Of a DNA stretch of 64,000 nt, positions 26,800-38,631 are shown one piece after another. Both the position numbers and the translations under genes were made by a program. Source of the DNA: Lucifuga dentata (taxonomy: Eukaryota > Chordata > Actinopteri > Ophidiiformes > Bythitidae); contig VXCM01002132.1 of NCBI GenBank assembly GCA_014773175.1, forward strand, positions 1 to 64,000, written 5' to 3'. Within the stretch, counting starts at the first letter, position 1, and each line of letters begins with the position of its first letter. Under the pieces are notes generated by a model. The model saw only the letters and a list, made by a program, of their open reading frames with translations. It did no database searches and was not told the origin of the DNA.

Positions 26800-26940
26800 T
26801 CATTGTCATATTTTAATAATAGTTGATTATGTTTCTGTTTGATAAATGTATTCATGTTATATCAATAAGGCTCCTCGAAACATTTGCTGAGCTGAACTAA
26901 ACTAAATTGAATTGAACTGAACTGAATTGAATTCAGGGAA
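26800..26940 (+). mobile_element. possible LINE tail with GAATT-like simple repeat
   Basis: A CAATAAGGC segment is followed by a degenerate run of GAACT/GAATT pentamers (26893-26935). The layout resembles LINE tails; the evidence is weak. Confidence 0.3.
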
Positions 26941-27784
26941 TGAAATCAGTCCTTTTCAGTATGATCATTACAGCTACATAATGTTTTTAAATCTTTTTGT
27001 AATTTGTAATTTTTATTCATTTTGGACAATGCACATTAATATACAATCAAATGTAATTATGCCAGATTTAGCCAAAGTTGACTAATTTTCATCTGTAGTC
27101 CATGCCAAGATGATAATACAATATAAAATGATTAGGCAACATGATACATTACATAAAAATACAGATCCAAAAGTTTGCAATATCAAACAAAAAAAAAAAC
27201 AAAAAAAATAACATCGGTCTCCCGGACATACTTCAAAACCATCATTAAAATACCTCTAAACACAGCATCTATTCAACAAGAAATTATGAAAAGAAATTAT
27301 TATTTTTGACCTTCTTTTTTACTATAACATTTCAAGTTTCAGCTTTTATACACAACATAAGGAGCACAAATATACATTATACTACTCAGTCACAACGGTT
27401 GTTAACAGGAGCACTGACTTCATAGCCATAATTAATTGCATCAAATACCTCATTCAGTCATTTTAGAATACCAATAATTACAGTTACAGTTAATAAATTT
27501 ATTTAATTTGTTAGCCAGTCTGATGACTTTAATGGACTAAAACTCAAATGTTTTTTATTACCAAGACGGTAAATCTGTTCCTTGCTGCTTGTAAATAAAG
27601 TTTGGTTATTAAAAACAAAAAAAAAACAAGGGAAGGAAGTGGACGAGTCAGCTGACACGATCAACAATAACAGAAATAATGTCTTTTAGGAGTATTTCTT
27701 GTCTCCGATGGTTTTGTAGTCTGTTTTAAGAATTACAAATGTCACAAGCTGACTATCAATAAAAACATTAACGTTTCTTGTGGG

Positions 27785-28088
27785 GGGCAAAAACGGAACC
27801 CGGAAACTAAACGGAAGTGTTTACTACGAATTTGAAATCAAACATCCGCCTGTCAACGCGTGTGTTTACGATCCGATCACTTCAGCTACAAAAAAATGGA
27901 GGAAACATGAAAGATAACGGTTTTTTTTTTTTTATCATCAGTCTGACGAAAAGAGGAATGGCGGAGTATTTCATACGGTTACCGGAGCAGCTAGCTGTCG
28001 CGCCCTGAACAAAGAAAGCAGCATGGACTTTGCAGTAGAGACGGTGAGAGGTAAACACAGTTAAAAAGGACTTTGTCGGGTATTTACC
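27785..28088 (+). promoter_or_regulatory. rnf26: rnf26 promoter and 5' leader with ETS-like sites and two short upstream reading frames
   Basis: The 300 bases before the rnf26 start are richer in G, C and CpG than the flanking DNA and show no TATA box. GGAA cores occur at about 27795 and 27801, and ACGGAAGTG at 27811-27819 closely fits the ETS/GABP consensus common in housekeeping promoters. Two short frames precede the main start: 33 codons at 27907-28008 and 13 codons at 28023-28064. If transcription starts upstream of them they could damp translation. No splice acceptor is seen just before the start codon, so the leader is probably continuous. The transcription start is not determined. Confidence 0.5.
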
Positions 28089-29438
28089 ATGGGTTTGCTC
28101 CACTTTGTCATTTCCACCGTGGGAAGATGTCTTGACGTGGTCTGCCTGCTGCTGGACCTGAATTTCCTGATCGTCCACAGCCTGGTTCGGAGCTTGCTGG
28201 CAGTCGTCAGCTTCGTAACCAACCTGCCGACTCTCCTCCTCCACTTCGCGGCGGAGTTCGGGAACTTTCTGCTGTTTTGCTTGATGTCCCTGGCAGAAGC
28301 GACGACCGACGTGGCTCACGGTACCGTCAGCATGCTGGGAGGCTTGGTGCTCGCTCTGGAGGGGGTGCTGGAGAGCCTTAAAATGGTGGGTTACCTGTCC
28401 ATGCACTTCCTGCTTCGGGGGAAGGAGCACCTGTGTCGAGGCCTGCTGTGGTTGCTGGAGTGTTGTGGCATCGCTGTGAGCCTGGTGGTCTATTTCACCA
28501 ACACCGTGGTCAACTTTGTGCTCATTGCTACTCAGAACTTGTACCTGATTCTGGTTAGCGTTTGGCAGACAGTTTCCAGCCCACTGCAGAAGGTGCTGGA
28601 GCTCACACTGACCTCCCTGACCTTTCTGTACAGCAGCCTGGTGGGGACTTCTGCCTTCCTGTGGTTGCCCTGTAAACTGGCTTTGGACTTCCTTGTCTCG
28701 CTGGTGCAGATCTTCATCAGCATCTTCATACTGAACGTCTACGGCCTCCTGCTCACTGTCACCATTGCTCTAATGACTACTGCCTACCTGAACCCGGAGC
28801 TGAGCCGACACACAGCCCTGTGGATTGTGGATTACGTTCATTCTGTTCCCACCCTGCGCAGGATGTATCTGGCTCTGCGCCGCCTCGCGTCAGCCCTGCA
28901 GGGTGCTTTACGGCGGGCGCGTGATGCCGTGCAATACCTGCAAAGGATTCTCCATCGCGTCTACTTGCTAGAGAGAGGATTTTGGCAGCAGCTTTCTCGA
29001 AGTAGCAGTCAGTGGGGTCTGGCACTGAGGACACAGCTCCACAGGGACAACAGCAACAGAGTGGGTGGTGATGGGGACCCAGGAGAGGAGAGAAGGGCCC
29101 CACCTGATGGAAGAGCAGGAGACGGAACCCACCAGGAGCTGCTGGATCTACTTCTCCCCTCCTGCAGCACAGATAGACCACTAAAGAAACAGTCTTCGCT
29201 GGGCAAAGACAGTAAGCTCCCCCCGGCCGAGAGCCTGCTGACTCTCCTGAAGGAGCAGGAGGAGAGGAAGAAGTGTGTGATCTGCCAGGACTGTACCAAG
29301 ACGGTGGTGCTGCTGCCGTGCAGACACCTCTGCTTATGCAAAGACTGTACGGACATCCTGCTGAGGCAGCCCATCTACCAGCAGAACTGCCCACTGTGTC
29401 GGCACATGATCCTCAACACCGTGGACGTGTACCTATGA
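28089..29438 (+). CDS. rnf26: rnf26: ER-membrane RING-type E3 ubiquitin ligase, single coding exon
   Basis: An intact 449-codon reading frame with one coding exon, as in mammals (human protein about 433 residues). Residues 1 to about 260 are strongly hydrophobic, with roughly five or six membrane segments separated by short loops. Residues 260-390 are polar and poorly conserved. The C-terminus holds a C3HC5-type RING: Cys396, Cys399, Cys411, His413, Cys415 or Cys417, Cys420, Cys434 and Cys437, ending in the family-typical tail VDVYL. RNF26 is known as an ER ubiquitin ligase that works with UBE2J1, tethers perinuclear endosomes through SQSTM1 and modulates STING stability. These roles are family knowledge, not visible here. 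The start is the first ATG giving the hydrophobic N-terminus and has a purine-poor but acceptable context (ttaccATGG). The coding sequence is much more GC-rich than its flanks. It lies head-to-head with the candidate mcam exon and tail-to-tail with c1qtnf5, the mammalian arrangement. Confidence 0.96.
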   Translation: MGLLHFVISTVGRCLDVVCLLLDLNFLIVHSLVRSLLAVVSFVTNLPTLLLHFAAEFGNFLLFCLMSLAEATTDVAHGTVSMLGGLVLALEGVLESLKMVGYLSMHFLLRGKEHLCRGLLWLLECCGIAVSLVVYFTNTVVNFVLIATQNLYLILVSVWQTVSSPLQKVLELTLTSLTFLYSSLVGTSAFLWLPCKLALDFLVSLVQIFISIFILNVYGLLLTVTIALMTTAYLNPELSRHTALWIVDYVHSVPTLRRMYLALRRLASALQGALRRARDAVQYLQRILHRVYLLERGFWQQLSRSSSQWGLALRTQLHRDNSNRVGGDGDPGEERRAPPDGRAGDGTHQELLDLLLPSCSTDRPLKKQSSLGKDSKLPPAESLLTLLKEQEERKKCVICQDCTKTVVLLPCRHLCLCKDCTDILLRQPIYQQNCPLCRHMILNTVDVYL

Positions 29439-30737
29439 GCCACCAAAGTGGATCTGACCAAAGGAGCCTGGCATCCTGTTAGGATCCACCGTGTTTAAAG
29501 ACTCATGTTTACTGCATGTTTTCCAGCACTGTGATGACACTTTATGACTTGTTATGTTTTTAACTAGTTATAAAGGCTGTTTAAATTCTTCTATGGGAAT
29601 ATATAGAAGAGCAATATAAATGAAAACACAGTCTTTATTACCGTTCAAATGCATCTGTTTATATATTACAGTATTACTGCAAAGAGGCTCAGGTCTGGCA
29701 GGTCATGAAAACCCAAAGGTCCCCTCCCCGATGCTGAAATGTTTACCGCCACTCATGTCTTAATATGTTAGTCTTGTACTTTCAGTAGGCCAGGCTGTGA
29801 GGAGAGGATGCTTTCATGCATCGCTGCACACCTGATTCTACATTTAAAAGCTGAAGCTGAATGTTGCGACGCATAAATGACATCATAACGTTTTGGGCTT
29901 ATTGAGGGCTTTCATCATATAAATATAGTTTTGTCAGTGTTGACCACTTCATTGAACTGCACTACAACCAAGTAAAAAAAAAAGTTTTCATATTTGGGGA
30001 AAGTGATTTATAATTTGTCTGACCAGGCTGATGAAACATAGCTTTACAAGGTTTGTTCTGTTAACAGGGCTTATTCCATTCTTCCATTACTGGCATATTA
30101 CAGCTACAGCCAATACATAATCCATAAAAGCTTTTTTTCTTTCCTTTGTAGTTTGAAAAAAATATAGATTTTGTTGTATAAAAGGCCCATAAACTAATAA
30201 GGTTTTACAGTTTCATCTATTTTGTTTTGCATTTGTTGCTATCTATGCTGAAATTATATTGATCAGTGTTCCAAGTTTACAGGGCATTATTTGTGACCCC
30301 ACTTACTGAATTGTGGTGGGTGGTGTAGAATCAGACCTGTGGAAAGAGAAAGTGCCATCTTTGATATGCCTTCAAATGCTTTTTTGAAAAGTGTTTTCTA
30401 AAATTATTTGTATTGTTCCAGAAGATTTGGTTTCTGTGCTGATTTTATGACTGTGGAGTTACGGAATCATACTGACATTATATGCCCTACTGCGTATTCA
30501 GCTATCATTAATAAGAGTTTAATTAATTAATTAATTTTAATTAATATTAATTTAAATTTAAATTCACAAATTTAAATTAATATTAATTAAATTTAATTAA
30601 TAATTAGTTTAATAAGAATGTTTGTTTTTGATATATTGATATGAATGAATTGTAGAGACCAGACTTCAGTCTACTCAGACTCAGACTGAGACTCTACTCA
30701 GACTGCTTTTCCTCTCAGGTACTCTTAAGACCTTTAA
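29439..30737 (+). other. rnf26 3' flank, probable 3' UTR
   Basis: AT-rich sequence with no further exon. No clean AATAAA lies within the first kilobase; an AATATA variant is at about 29612, and the first good AATAAA is near 31562, beyond an inserted MITE. The 3' UTR therefore either ends early on a variant signal or runs about 2.1 kb and includes the transposon. A 24-bp AT palindrome lies at 30536-30591. Confidence 0.35.
30536..30591. repeat. perfect 24-bp AT palindrome with 8-base loop
   Basis: Bases 30536-30559 are the exact reverse complement of 30568-30591. The arms are purely A and T, embedded in TTAA-rich sequence 150 bases before a TTAA MITE. Confidence 0.9.
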
Positions 30738-31373
30738 AGGACCATACCTGTGATCATGCATGTTTGAGCCTAATATATTCCATTTTCATACACGTAACAC
30801 TCATTTTCCAAAGTATACTACTGGTACGGTGGATATATAAAAAAAAAAAAAAATGCTACCTTCTAGACTATCATTGGTTTCAGTTCATTTCACTATTAAA
30901 ATCAACTTCTTGATACTTGAAACATTCTTGGGATAGGTAATCCATCATTGTGAACAAGACATGTATTCAGGTTTGTTTGTTTTTTTAAGTTATGTAATTT
31001 TAGCATTTAAGCGTGCAACAAAAGGCACGGAGTGAATGTATGTCTCCACCAGGGAATATAGTCCCAAAAGAAGACCTACATTTATTGAAAAATTTANTGA
31101 ATGTATGTCTCCACCAGGGAATATAGTCCCAAAAGAAGACCTACATTTATTGAAAAATTTAAATGACCGCAACTTCATAATTTGCATTACTATTAGCAGG
31201 CGAAACATGGATTTTTATGATGGATGTATCGCTTGAATATTTGATTTTGAAAGATTAATAGAGTTTACAAAATATCAGGAAAGCTGAAATACAGAAAATG
31301 ATTGTCAGTAACGTAATGTGTATGAAAATTGAATATATTAGGCTCAAACGTGCACAGTCGCCAGTATGGTCCT
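30738..31373 (+). mobile_element. TTAA-flanked MITE, full-length copy downstream of rnf26
   Basis: It starts AGGACCATAC and ends GTATGGTCCT between TTAA at 30734-30737 and 31374-31377, with inverted terminal repeats of about 80 bp. The interior aligns over its whole length with the reverse complement of the 8388-8976 copy. It carries the 65-base assembly artefact, so the true length is about 571 bp. Confidence 0.82.
31033..31161. other. assembly seam: 64-base copies either side of an N
   Basis: Bases 31033-31096 and 31098-31161 are identical around an N at 31097, inside a MITE. Other copies of the MITE have only one copy of this segment, which supports an artefact. Confidence 0.88.
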
Positions 31374-34156
31374 TTAACAATCCCAGTGTCATTCCTCTCC
31401 AGTAAGATTGCAGTGATTTCATAATGCAGCTCACATGACCATCATCTGTTGCCTACAGTGACTCAGTATGTGTGGAGTGTGTGTGTGTGTTCAGCATTAA
31501 CAACGTGAGACTGGTAAAAAGACATGAATGTAAATTGTGTTTTGAAGTGCTGGAGTTCACAATAAAACAACTATTACTGAAATGTCACAACTGTTTTCAT
31601 TTATCTCATCAGCCCAACACAAAGTCACCTGAAATCCAGCTGTAGACAGAATGCGGCAGGATGCCTCAGATCAGGTGATTTCATTTTTACTTTTGATAGG
31701 ATAAAAATTCTTGAGTCAGATATGTTTCTTAGATCTGTAAAAGATGAAGTTTACCTGTGGAATTTGCGGCTACTGTCATATCTGATTGTGGAGAGGATAT
31801 TTTTGCGTTGCCTTCTACATTTTTCCAAACTTGATTTTTCTTCTTTGACCCTCCTTTTATGACATCCTTGTGAGACTAAATTTTTCAGAAATAGAGGGTG
31901 ATGCAAATTTCTACAAGAGGAATTTAATGCGGAATGTTTCCACAGGGGCTAAGAGACGCAAGAGATTACAGATTCCTCATTGACGCAGCATCTAACACCA
32001 GAGACTGCGACTCACACCATCGATATTTCAACTTCTATGCCTTACATCTTGGCTGAGAATGAGGGCCAAAAGGAGTTCTGGGGGTGTGGGGTTAGAGGAG
32101 TGGGCCCCTAATGGTCACATGGGACCACTTCCACCAGTAAGATAAGTCACCAGAGCTTTGTGGTTTACAGCTCCAGGGGCTTCATCCCTGTTTCCCAGCA
32201 TTCTCTCTAAAAATATCTCCAGCATCATGCTTTACATCTGCTAAAAAGAACATGACATACACCACATTTATAATGGGGTTAATATCAAAGTGCCATGCAT
32301 GAACTCTCTGCTTTTATTGCTAATCCTAAAAATGTGTATTCAGAAATATCTCCAAAAATAGTTGTCCAGGCTTCATCAACATGTTTAATACAGGGCATTA
32401 AGTGAGGACAGTTGTAAAACATGAAGTATTAAAGATGCACTAAATTTCCCATCTTAGATTTTGGAGTTGGTGTGGAACTCCATATTTGATATTATTTAAA
32501 AAAAAAAAAAAAAAAAAAATTGTCCCTGAATATAACATTGCCATTGTCCACTCTTTCATTTCACTCGTGTCCGCACAGTGAAGGCTTTTGATGACTTGAC
32601 TTTATCATGCTAGTGAGAGGTGTTCAAAGGTTTGTTCCAGCAGATCACAAACTAAACGTGAGGTCAGAGGTCAGAAAACAAATCCAGGGCTTGTTTATTG
32701 CCTGCTGACTCAGCCTCAGTAGCGTTTATGTGTTAGCTGTAAATGAGGATTGTGTTAAGAGACAGGAGGAAGTTTAACGTCAAGGGAAGAGCAGGAAAGA
32801 GTAAACTGAAGAAGAGTTTTATACCCTGTGGGATTTGACCCTTTCCTCTTGACCCCGGTGTTCCTAGCTGGGAGCAGTGTGGGAAAATGACAAACTCTCT
32901 ACCCTCCTCTGCCTCAACTCAGGCTCTCTATTTCTGACCCCCGTCTCCATCTCTGTCTTCCTCCATCAGTACCGCCTTGTGTACCAGGATCTCAAGCCAC
33001 CATAACAGCAAATATCCACAAAGCTAAAAATGTCAAAGTTGGTGAATCTCTACCAGCTCAAGGCGGCGCTGCTCCGTCACCAACCCTGACCCCTGACTTC
33101 CCTAGAGATGAGTGAACAATAGGCGAATTTCCCTGCACAGACAAGCTGTAGGAGTGTTTTAGAGTAGCGTTTCTATTCCTGATATTAGACATCCCCACAC
33201 CTGGAAAAAGACAGAATTTATTCCAGATTGAAAATCAAAGCTGCAGAGTGAGAAAAGGCAGGAGCGCTGTGAAAGAAGGATGCTGGAAAGCAACAGTTTG
33301 ACAGTAAAGTGATGAAACAGAGAGGAAGCTAGAGGAGCTCATTAGCTTTGGCCTCAACCCAGCATGACTCAAGTGTGATTAGGAGGTTTACTGTAATTAA
33401 TCCAATTAATCCTGATTGACTTGAATAAAAGCAGCATGTGACCTGTGGGTTACGAGGAGATTAAAGCTGTTGAACCCTTAAATGGGAAACTGGATGATAG
33501 CCATCTGCGCAAAGGAGACCCCTGATGTTTGAACTTTCACCTTCAGATGAAGAAGGAAATGTTACACAAAAAATGTGCTAATGTTTCTGCTCAAAAAAAA
33601 AGTTGGAAGTAGTACTTGAATATCCTTTTTTTTTTTTTTTTTTTTTTTTTTAGAAGTACCATTATTTGCTTTAATAATGCTCAAGAAGAAGATAGTAATA
33701 CTCCCACAGCCGTCGCCACACCAAAACTACTGCTGTGATTTAGTGTAGGTGAAGCTTCTTCGGTTTATTAGAAAGCTTTCACACAGATGGCATGATTACA
33801 TTATTAACAACAAATGTAAATATAAAAGGATAGGAATAAAACTTTAAAAACAGTATCTTAATTCTTAATGAAACCCATTTCCATAGATTTCATCTGTTTT
33901 GATTCTCTGCAGAAATTTTCAGTTACTGGTGGCATGCATACCACAGTTTGAGAACCACTGTTTTAGAAGTAGATGTCTAGTGTTTTGTCTTAATATTTTA
34001 ACAGCTTCCATTTCTATGTTTTGTAGTGGTGGGGTGATCCTTTTTGATTACATTTGTATCACAGATTGCACCTTTAAGTCAAAGTACAATTACTGATCTT
34101 AAAAAATAAGAGTACTCTCATAGTGAATCTACAGTGTACTTTGGAATGTGGAAGAC

Positions 34157-34160
<4 letters not shown>

Positions 34161-34208
<48 letters not shown>
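34161..34208 (+). repeat. (GA)24 microsatellite
   Basis: Perfect GA tract of 48 bases. Confidence 0.94.
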
Positions 34209-34210
<2 letters not shown>

Positions 34211-34439
34211 AGAATTAAAGTTTTTAAAGAATTTTTTTTAATTTTTAAAGAATTTTTAAAGAATTAAATTAAAAAGAACTGGAATAGAATTATATTTAGA
34301 ATTTTTTTTGCTTTATTTTATTTTTTTTCTTTAATTAATTCAATGAATTACTCTAATCTTAAATGAAAACATATTCTTACACATTTATGCATCTACCTTA
34401 CTTCATCCTATTATTATCAGCTTTCTATTTATTATATAT

Positions 34440-34580
34440 ATTATATTCTGATAAGTAGCATTTTGTAAGCTCATTGTACCTTGTTGAATCTTTTTGTTGG
34501 ACATGTTATATTCACAGTGCTTTGGCAATACCGTAATTTTATGTGGTCATGCCAGTAAAGCCTTTAGAAATGAAAAAATT

Positions 34581-34590
<10 letters not shown>
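34440..34590 (+). mobile_element. LINE-type 3' tail
   Basis: CTTTGGCAATAC, then GGTCATGCCAGTAAAGCC and an A/T-rich simple tail resemble the 3' end of fish L2-like LINEs. It is 5'-truncated and sits between two GA microsatellites. Confidence 0.45.

Positions 34591-34626
<36 letters not shown>
34587..34626 (+). repeat. (GA)20 microsatellite
   Basis: Perfect GA tract following a LINE-like tail, about 380 bases from the preceding GA tract. Confidence 0.94.
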
Positions 34627-34630
<4 letters not shown>

Positions 34631-35871
34631 TGTTAACCTACAAAGTTAATTTTCAGGAAAAAAAATGTGGAGAAAAGGTAGAAGTAAACCATTGATCACT
34701 GTACAAACACTCTGGATAATCAGGACTATTCATATTACATGCTGATGTGGAGGAAGTTCAGGGTCCAGGCTGATATTTACAGATCATTACATTGAGATTC
34801 TTAGTGTTGCAGTCTCTTTATAATGTAGAGAGAAAATTATCAGGTGGATCAGTGTGCAAAGGTGACGTTATTGATCTGTCTGTGTCTGAGGTTTCATTTT
34901 ATGAAAAGAATTCCTCCAGTGGAGTCTATCCACATCAGTGAAAATATTAGGTCAACTAAGATCTTGTTATTAGAAATCATACCAGAACAAGTAATATTCT
35001 TTAGTTTTGTTTAATCTCTTCAGAGAAGGTAAAGCAGTTTCAGATGGTGAAAAAAAAATCCCATGATTTCCTTTTGGCTTGTAATGAATTTCCTGTGAGA
35101 CAGTGAGAGCAGGGATACGATCAATAAGCCTTCAGGTCAGTGTGGTGTAATGGGAGCAGGACTGGACTGAACGGCATCCTGATGGAGTGTTCATTCATGT
35201 CCATGCTTTTCATTTTAATGTTCACATTCACACCACCATCATAAAAAACACACCTCAGGACACAGAAAAGGTTGCCCAGATGATCTCAATTACAAATTGG
35301 ATCTTTGGACAATAAGTTACTCTTTTTTACATGTTCTGTGTGCAGTCAACACTGATACAACACTGCCCTCTGCTGGACTAAATGTAACTTCCAACTCTAT
35401 CTGAACCATCTGTAATATCACCAAATCAATGAAACTAAAAAAATACTTGGTGTGAGTGTCCAAACAGTACAATAATGTATTTGAGTTTCACAGATTTATC
35501 AGTATGGGTATTTATGTGTAAATGCATAAATAAAATGCAACAAATACACAGTTAATAGGTTGTATTTGTACAGTATGTATATTTGACCCTTTATCTAATA
35601 ATTACTAGAAACCTGAACTGAAACTGTATTTTTTTTTTTTTTTTTTATNTTTTTTTTTTTTTTTTTTAATTCTCTTGGCTACTTTTAATGTATTATTTCA
35701 CTTTTTGTCTATTTTAGTATTTTATTCCTCTTTGCATTGGCTTTAAAATATATTTTAATAGCATTTTTGTATGTCTTGCCTTTTTTGTATGTTTAGCCTA
35801 AACCTGCTTTGTATTAATTCACATGTTATATCTTTTTGTTGTATTTGTGTTTTTATTTAAGTTTATACACA

Positions 35872-36525
35872 ACAGTTCAAAAGTTTGAAATTTCCATGTT
35901 TATGATAGAAATTGATACTTTTATTTACTAAGGTAGCATTAAATTGATTTAAATATATAACCAAGACATTAATAAATGTTGTAAATAAATAGCTATTACA
36001 GCTGGAAATAGCATTACTTATTGACTGCATTTTCAGCAGCCATTACTCCAGTGTATTAATGATAAACTCTTTTAGCTCATCCTTGATTAATCATGTTTAA
36101 ATCCTAATTGGCTATTAGAGACACCTTTGTAATTGTGTTAGCACACTTGAAACCAATTATTTTGTTTACTTAAGCAAGTAAATTGTCTTCCTTGGGTTGC
36201 AAGTTACTGGTATTCATAAAGTTTAATTCTGGGTTTTAACAAAATGGCTAAAGCAAAATAACTTTCTCAAGAAACATGCCAGTCAATTGTTGTTTTGTGA
36301 AATGAAGCTTATTGTACGTGTCAGATTGCCAAGAAACTGAAGATTTCGTACAAATGTGTCCGCCACTTGAGAGAAAAGGGCAAAATGGATCTAACTAGGA
36401 CAGGAAAAAAGCAAAAGCCCCAGATGCAAAACTGCTCAAGAGGACAAGAACATCAGAGTCTGTAGTTTGAGAAACAGACACCTTGCAGGTCCTCAGTTGC
36501 TGCTTCCTTAAATTATGTAGTTATT
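35872..36525 (+). mobile_element. Tc1/mariner-like transposon, 5' half only
   Basis: It starts with a terminal repeat CAACAGTTCAAAAGTTTGAA related to the element at 42626. The start of a degenerate transposase follows at 36244 (ATGGCTAAAGC), with stops and frame breaks. A stretch near 36325 reads IAKKLKISYKCVRHLREKGK, the Tc1 helix-turn-helix region. Similarity ends near 36525 with no right-hand repeat. Confidence 0.75.
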
Positions 36526-37199
36526 TGTTCAAAACTGAGGATTCAGATAGCACCCATTGGGTTATTTTATCTGGGAATACCCACTCATTCATTCCTATCA
36601 TGTCATCTCTCCATCTTGACGACATCCCACCTTCATCAATATTTAAATCCACAGTCAGACTCTTGCCTCATTCTCCTTCATCCAAACAAACATTTGCTGA
36701 CCAATCAGCTCCGCATGTCAGGCCGTGACATCACTGTCTGCTTGGTTAAGGATTTACAGTCTGTGAACTAATGGAAATAACCGATTGTTGCCAGGGGAAG
36801 CTTGATTAACGTCCTTCTAGAGGGAACGTTCTAAGTTATATTTAGAGCTTAATTATGTGTAGTTGGGTCAAGGAGTAATAGGAAAATAAAATTTCCTCCT
36901 GTCTGAAGTGATGTATTTGTATTTGACAGGGAGAGGTCTTTTTCTGTATTCATACTGCTAAATAAACAACAAAAAATTGAGAATCAGCTCAGTAAACTAG
37001 GAAATTAATGCATGTTTTTATTGACTTACATCAACTACCTCACACTATTGAAATGTAGCTCGTGAGTCTGTGAAGATACTTACAGCGTTTGGTGAAACCA
37101 TTAGGCAGAGGCAAACAGTGACTCCAGTGGAAAATGAAACGTTTCCAGCTTTTCCCATTTACACTGGTGGTTCTCCGGCTGTGAAATCAATAAACACAG

Positions 37200-37835
37200 T
37201 GTTGGGTATCAGGCTTTATTGATAAAAGTACCAGGTTAGAAAGTGATCATAAAGGTAAATGTCCATATAATAAAATAGAAGTGTGCACACGCAGTTGCAT
37301 TATGGGAAAATATGTACATTAAATATGTAAAAGTGGCTTATTGCAGACATTTTCCAGATAAGCAAAAGTGATTTCATTGCATTTGTCGTTATTCAGCATA
37401 GAGATCCATTATGGGCAAAAATCATGTGTGTGTTAATAACTACAAAGTTTTATTTGTGCTAAAATTGACGGGGAAAGGTGCAATAACAGCATAAGATCCA
37501 TGTGAAATTGTGGCCTGTAACACTGGAGGCCTTTGTCACAACATCTGCTACAAGAATGAAGTGTCACAGCAGTCAAGTGGCTTTAACAGAAGCACAGACA
37601 CCAAAAAAACAGGACTCATCAGTATGGTATGTGCCATTCAAGTAGCATTATCTGGTAAGTTTTTCACTTACAGTGTTACAAAAATGCATATGGCAAAACC
37701 CAAAATGACATCACAGCCTTTCTGCATGCCTTTATCCAATAGTCAGATTTCTCAATTAGATCACAACCAAAATAAGGTGAGGTGAGGCTAACGTGAGGTT
37801 GTGGTTAAGTTCTCAAAGTGGGATGTTAAGAGAAA
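37200..37835 (-). other. c1qtnf5: c1qtnf5 3' UTR
   Basis: About 640 bases follow the stop codon on the minus strand and end at an AATAAA (plus-strand tttatt at 37215-37220). No coding potential is seen. The boundary is inferred from that signal only. Confidence 0.5.
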
Positions 37836-38576
37836 TTATGCAAACACAGCAGAGTTTTTCCAGTCTGAGTACACCAGGAACCCGGTGAAAGTGCTGTCTG
37901 TCTTGGCACTAGAGTAAAATCCATTGTACTCCCCCAAAGCCATCTGGATCCACACCTGGTCACCAGGGACGAGGTGAAGCAGTGAGCCGCCTGACAGAGA
38001 TGCAGGTTTGGACCAGTTGCCATAGAACTGAAAATAAGATGCCACTGTATGGCCATTTTTCATCAGGTCAAACTGGAGGCTGGCACGATAGACCGTAGCA
38101 TGAACAGCAAAGTAGTAGACTCCAGGGACTTTACAGGTGAAGCGTCCCGTCTCTGCATTGTAGTCGCTTTGTTCATTGAGCATGATCTTATCAAAACGGA
38201 CTGCATCACCCACTGCGAGGGGTAAGGTGCGGGACTCCGACAGTTTGGCAGTGAAGGCTGATTTTGGAGCGACGGCACACTCTCCAGGCTGACCCCTCTC
38301 CCCCTTCATCCCTGAGTCTCCTCTATCCCCAGTCAGGCCTCGCAGTCCTGTTTCACCTGGAGAAATAAGTACAGACATAAGTGTTGAGTGGGGACTTTCA
38401 TCTTCCAGCCCAGTGGATCTCATCCTGGGCATAAAGTCTCCCTAAAGGGGCCACAAGATGCACAGATACAAGAGGGGTCACAAAATGACTAATGAGATAA
38501 GATTTTTCCCTAATCTGTAGCTCTCTCATGAGATTCTGAATATTTTTTACCTCATTAGGTTCTTAAAAGGGAACAG

Positions 38577-38631
<55 letters not shown>

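Larger units (their letters stand above)
18723..27784. other. gene-free stretch between candidate exon and rnf26
   Basis: No supported exon on either strand. It holds tandem hairpins at 19726-19772, the 24221/25252 duplication, a CA repeat, a single N at 22277 and possible LINE tails. Confidence 0.6.
31378..35871. other. gene-free stretch between rnf26 and a Tc1 relic
   Basis: Repeats only: homopolymers (32498-32519, 33628-33651, 35631-35668 with N), two GA tracts, a LINE tail and a CTCF-like motif at 35364-35376. AATAAA near 31562 could serve rnf26. Confidence 0.6.

Noticed and set aside
27882..28430. 182-codon minus-strand frame opposite the rnf26 start
   Set aside because: Antisense shadow of the rnf26 coding sequence; its Gln/His-rich composition follows from Leu/Val codons on the other strand.
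33930..33965. Segment GGCATGCATACCACAGTTTG followed by GAGAACCACTG
   Set aside because: It has the style of a common dispersed vertebrate repeat tail but is too short to classify.
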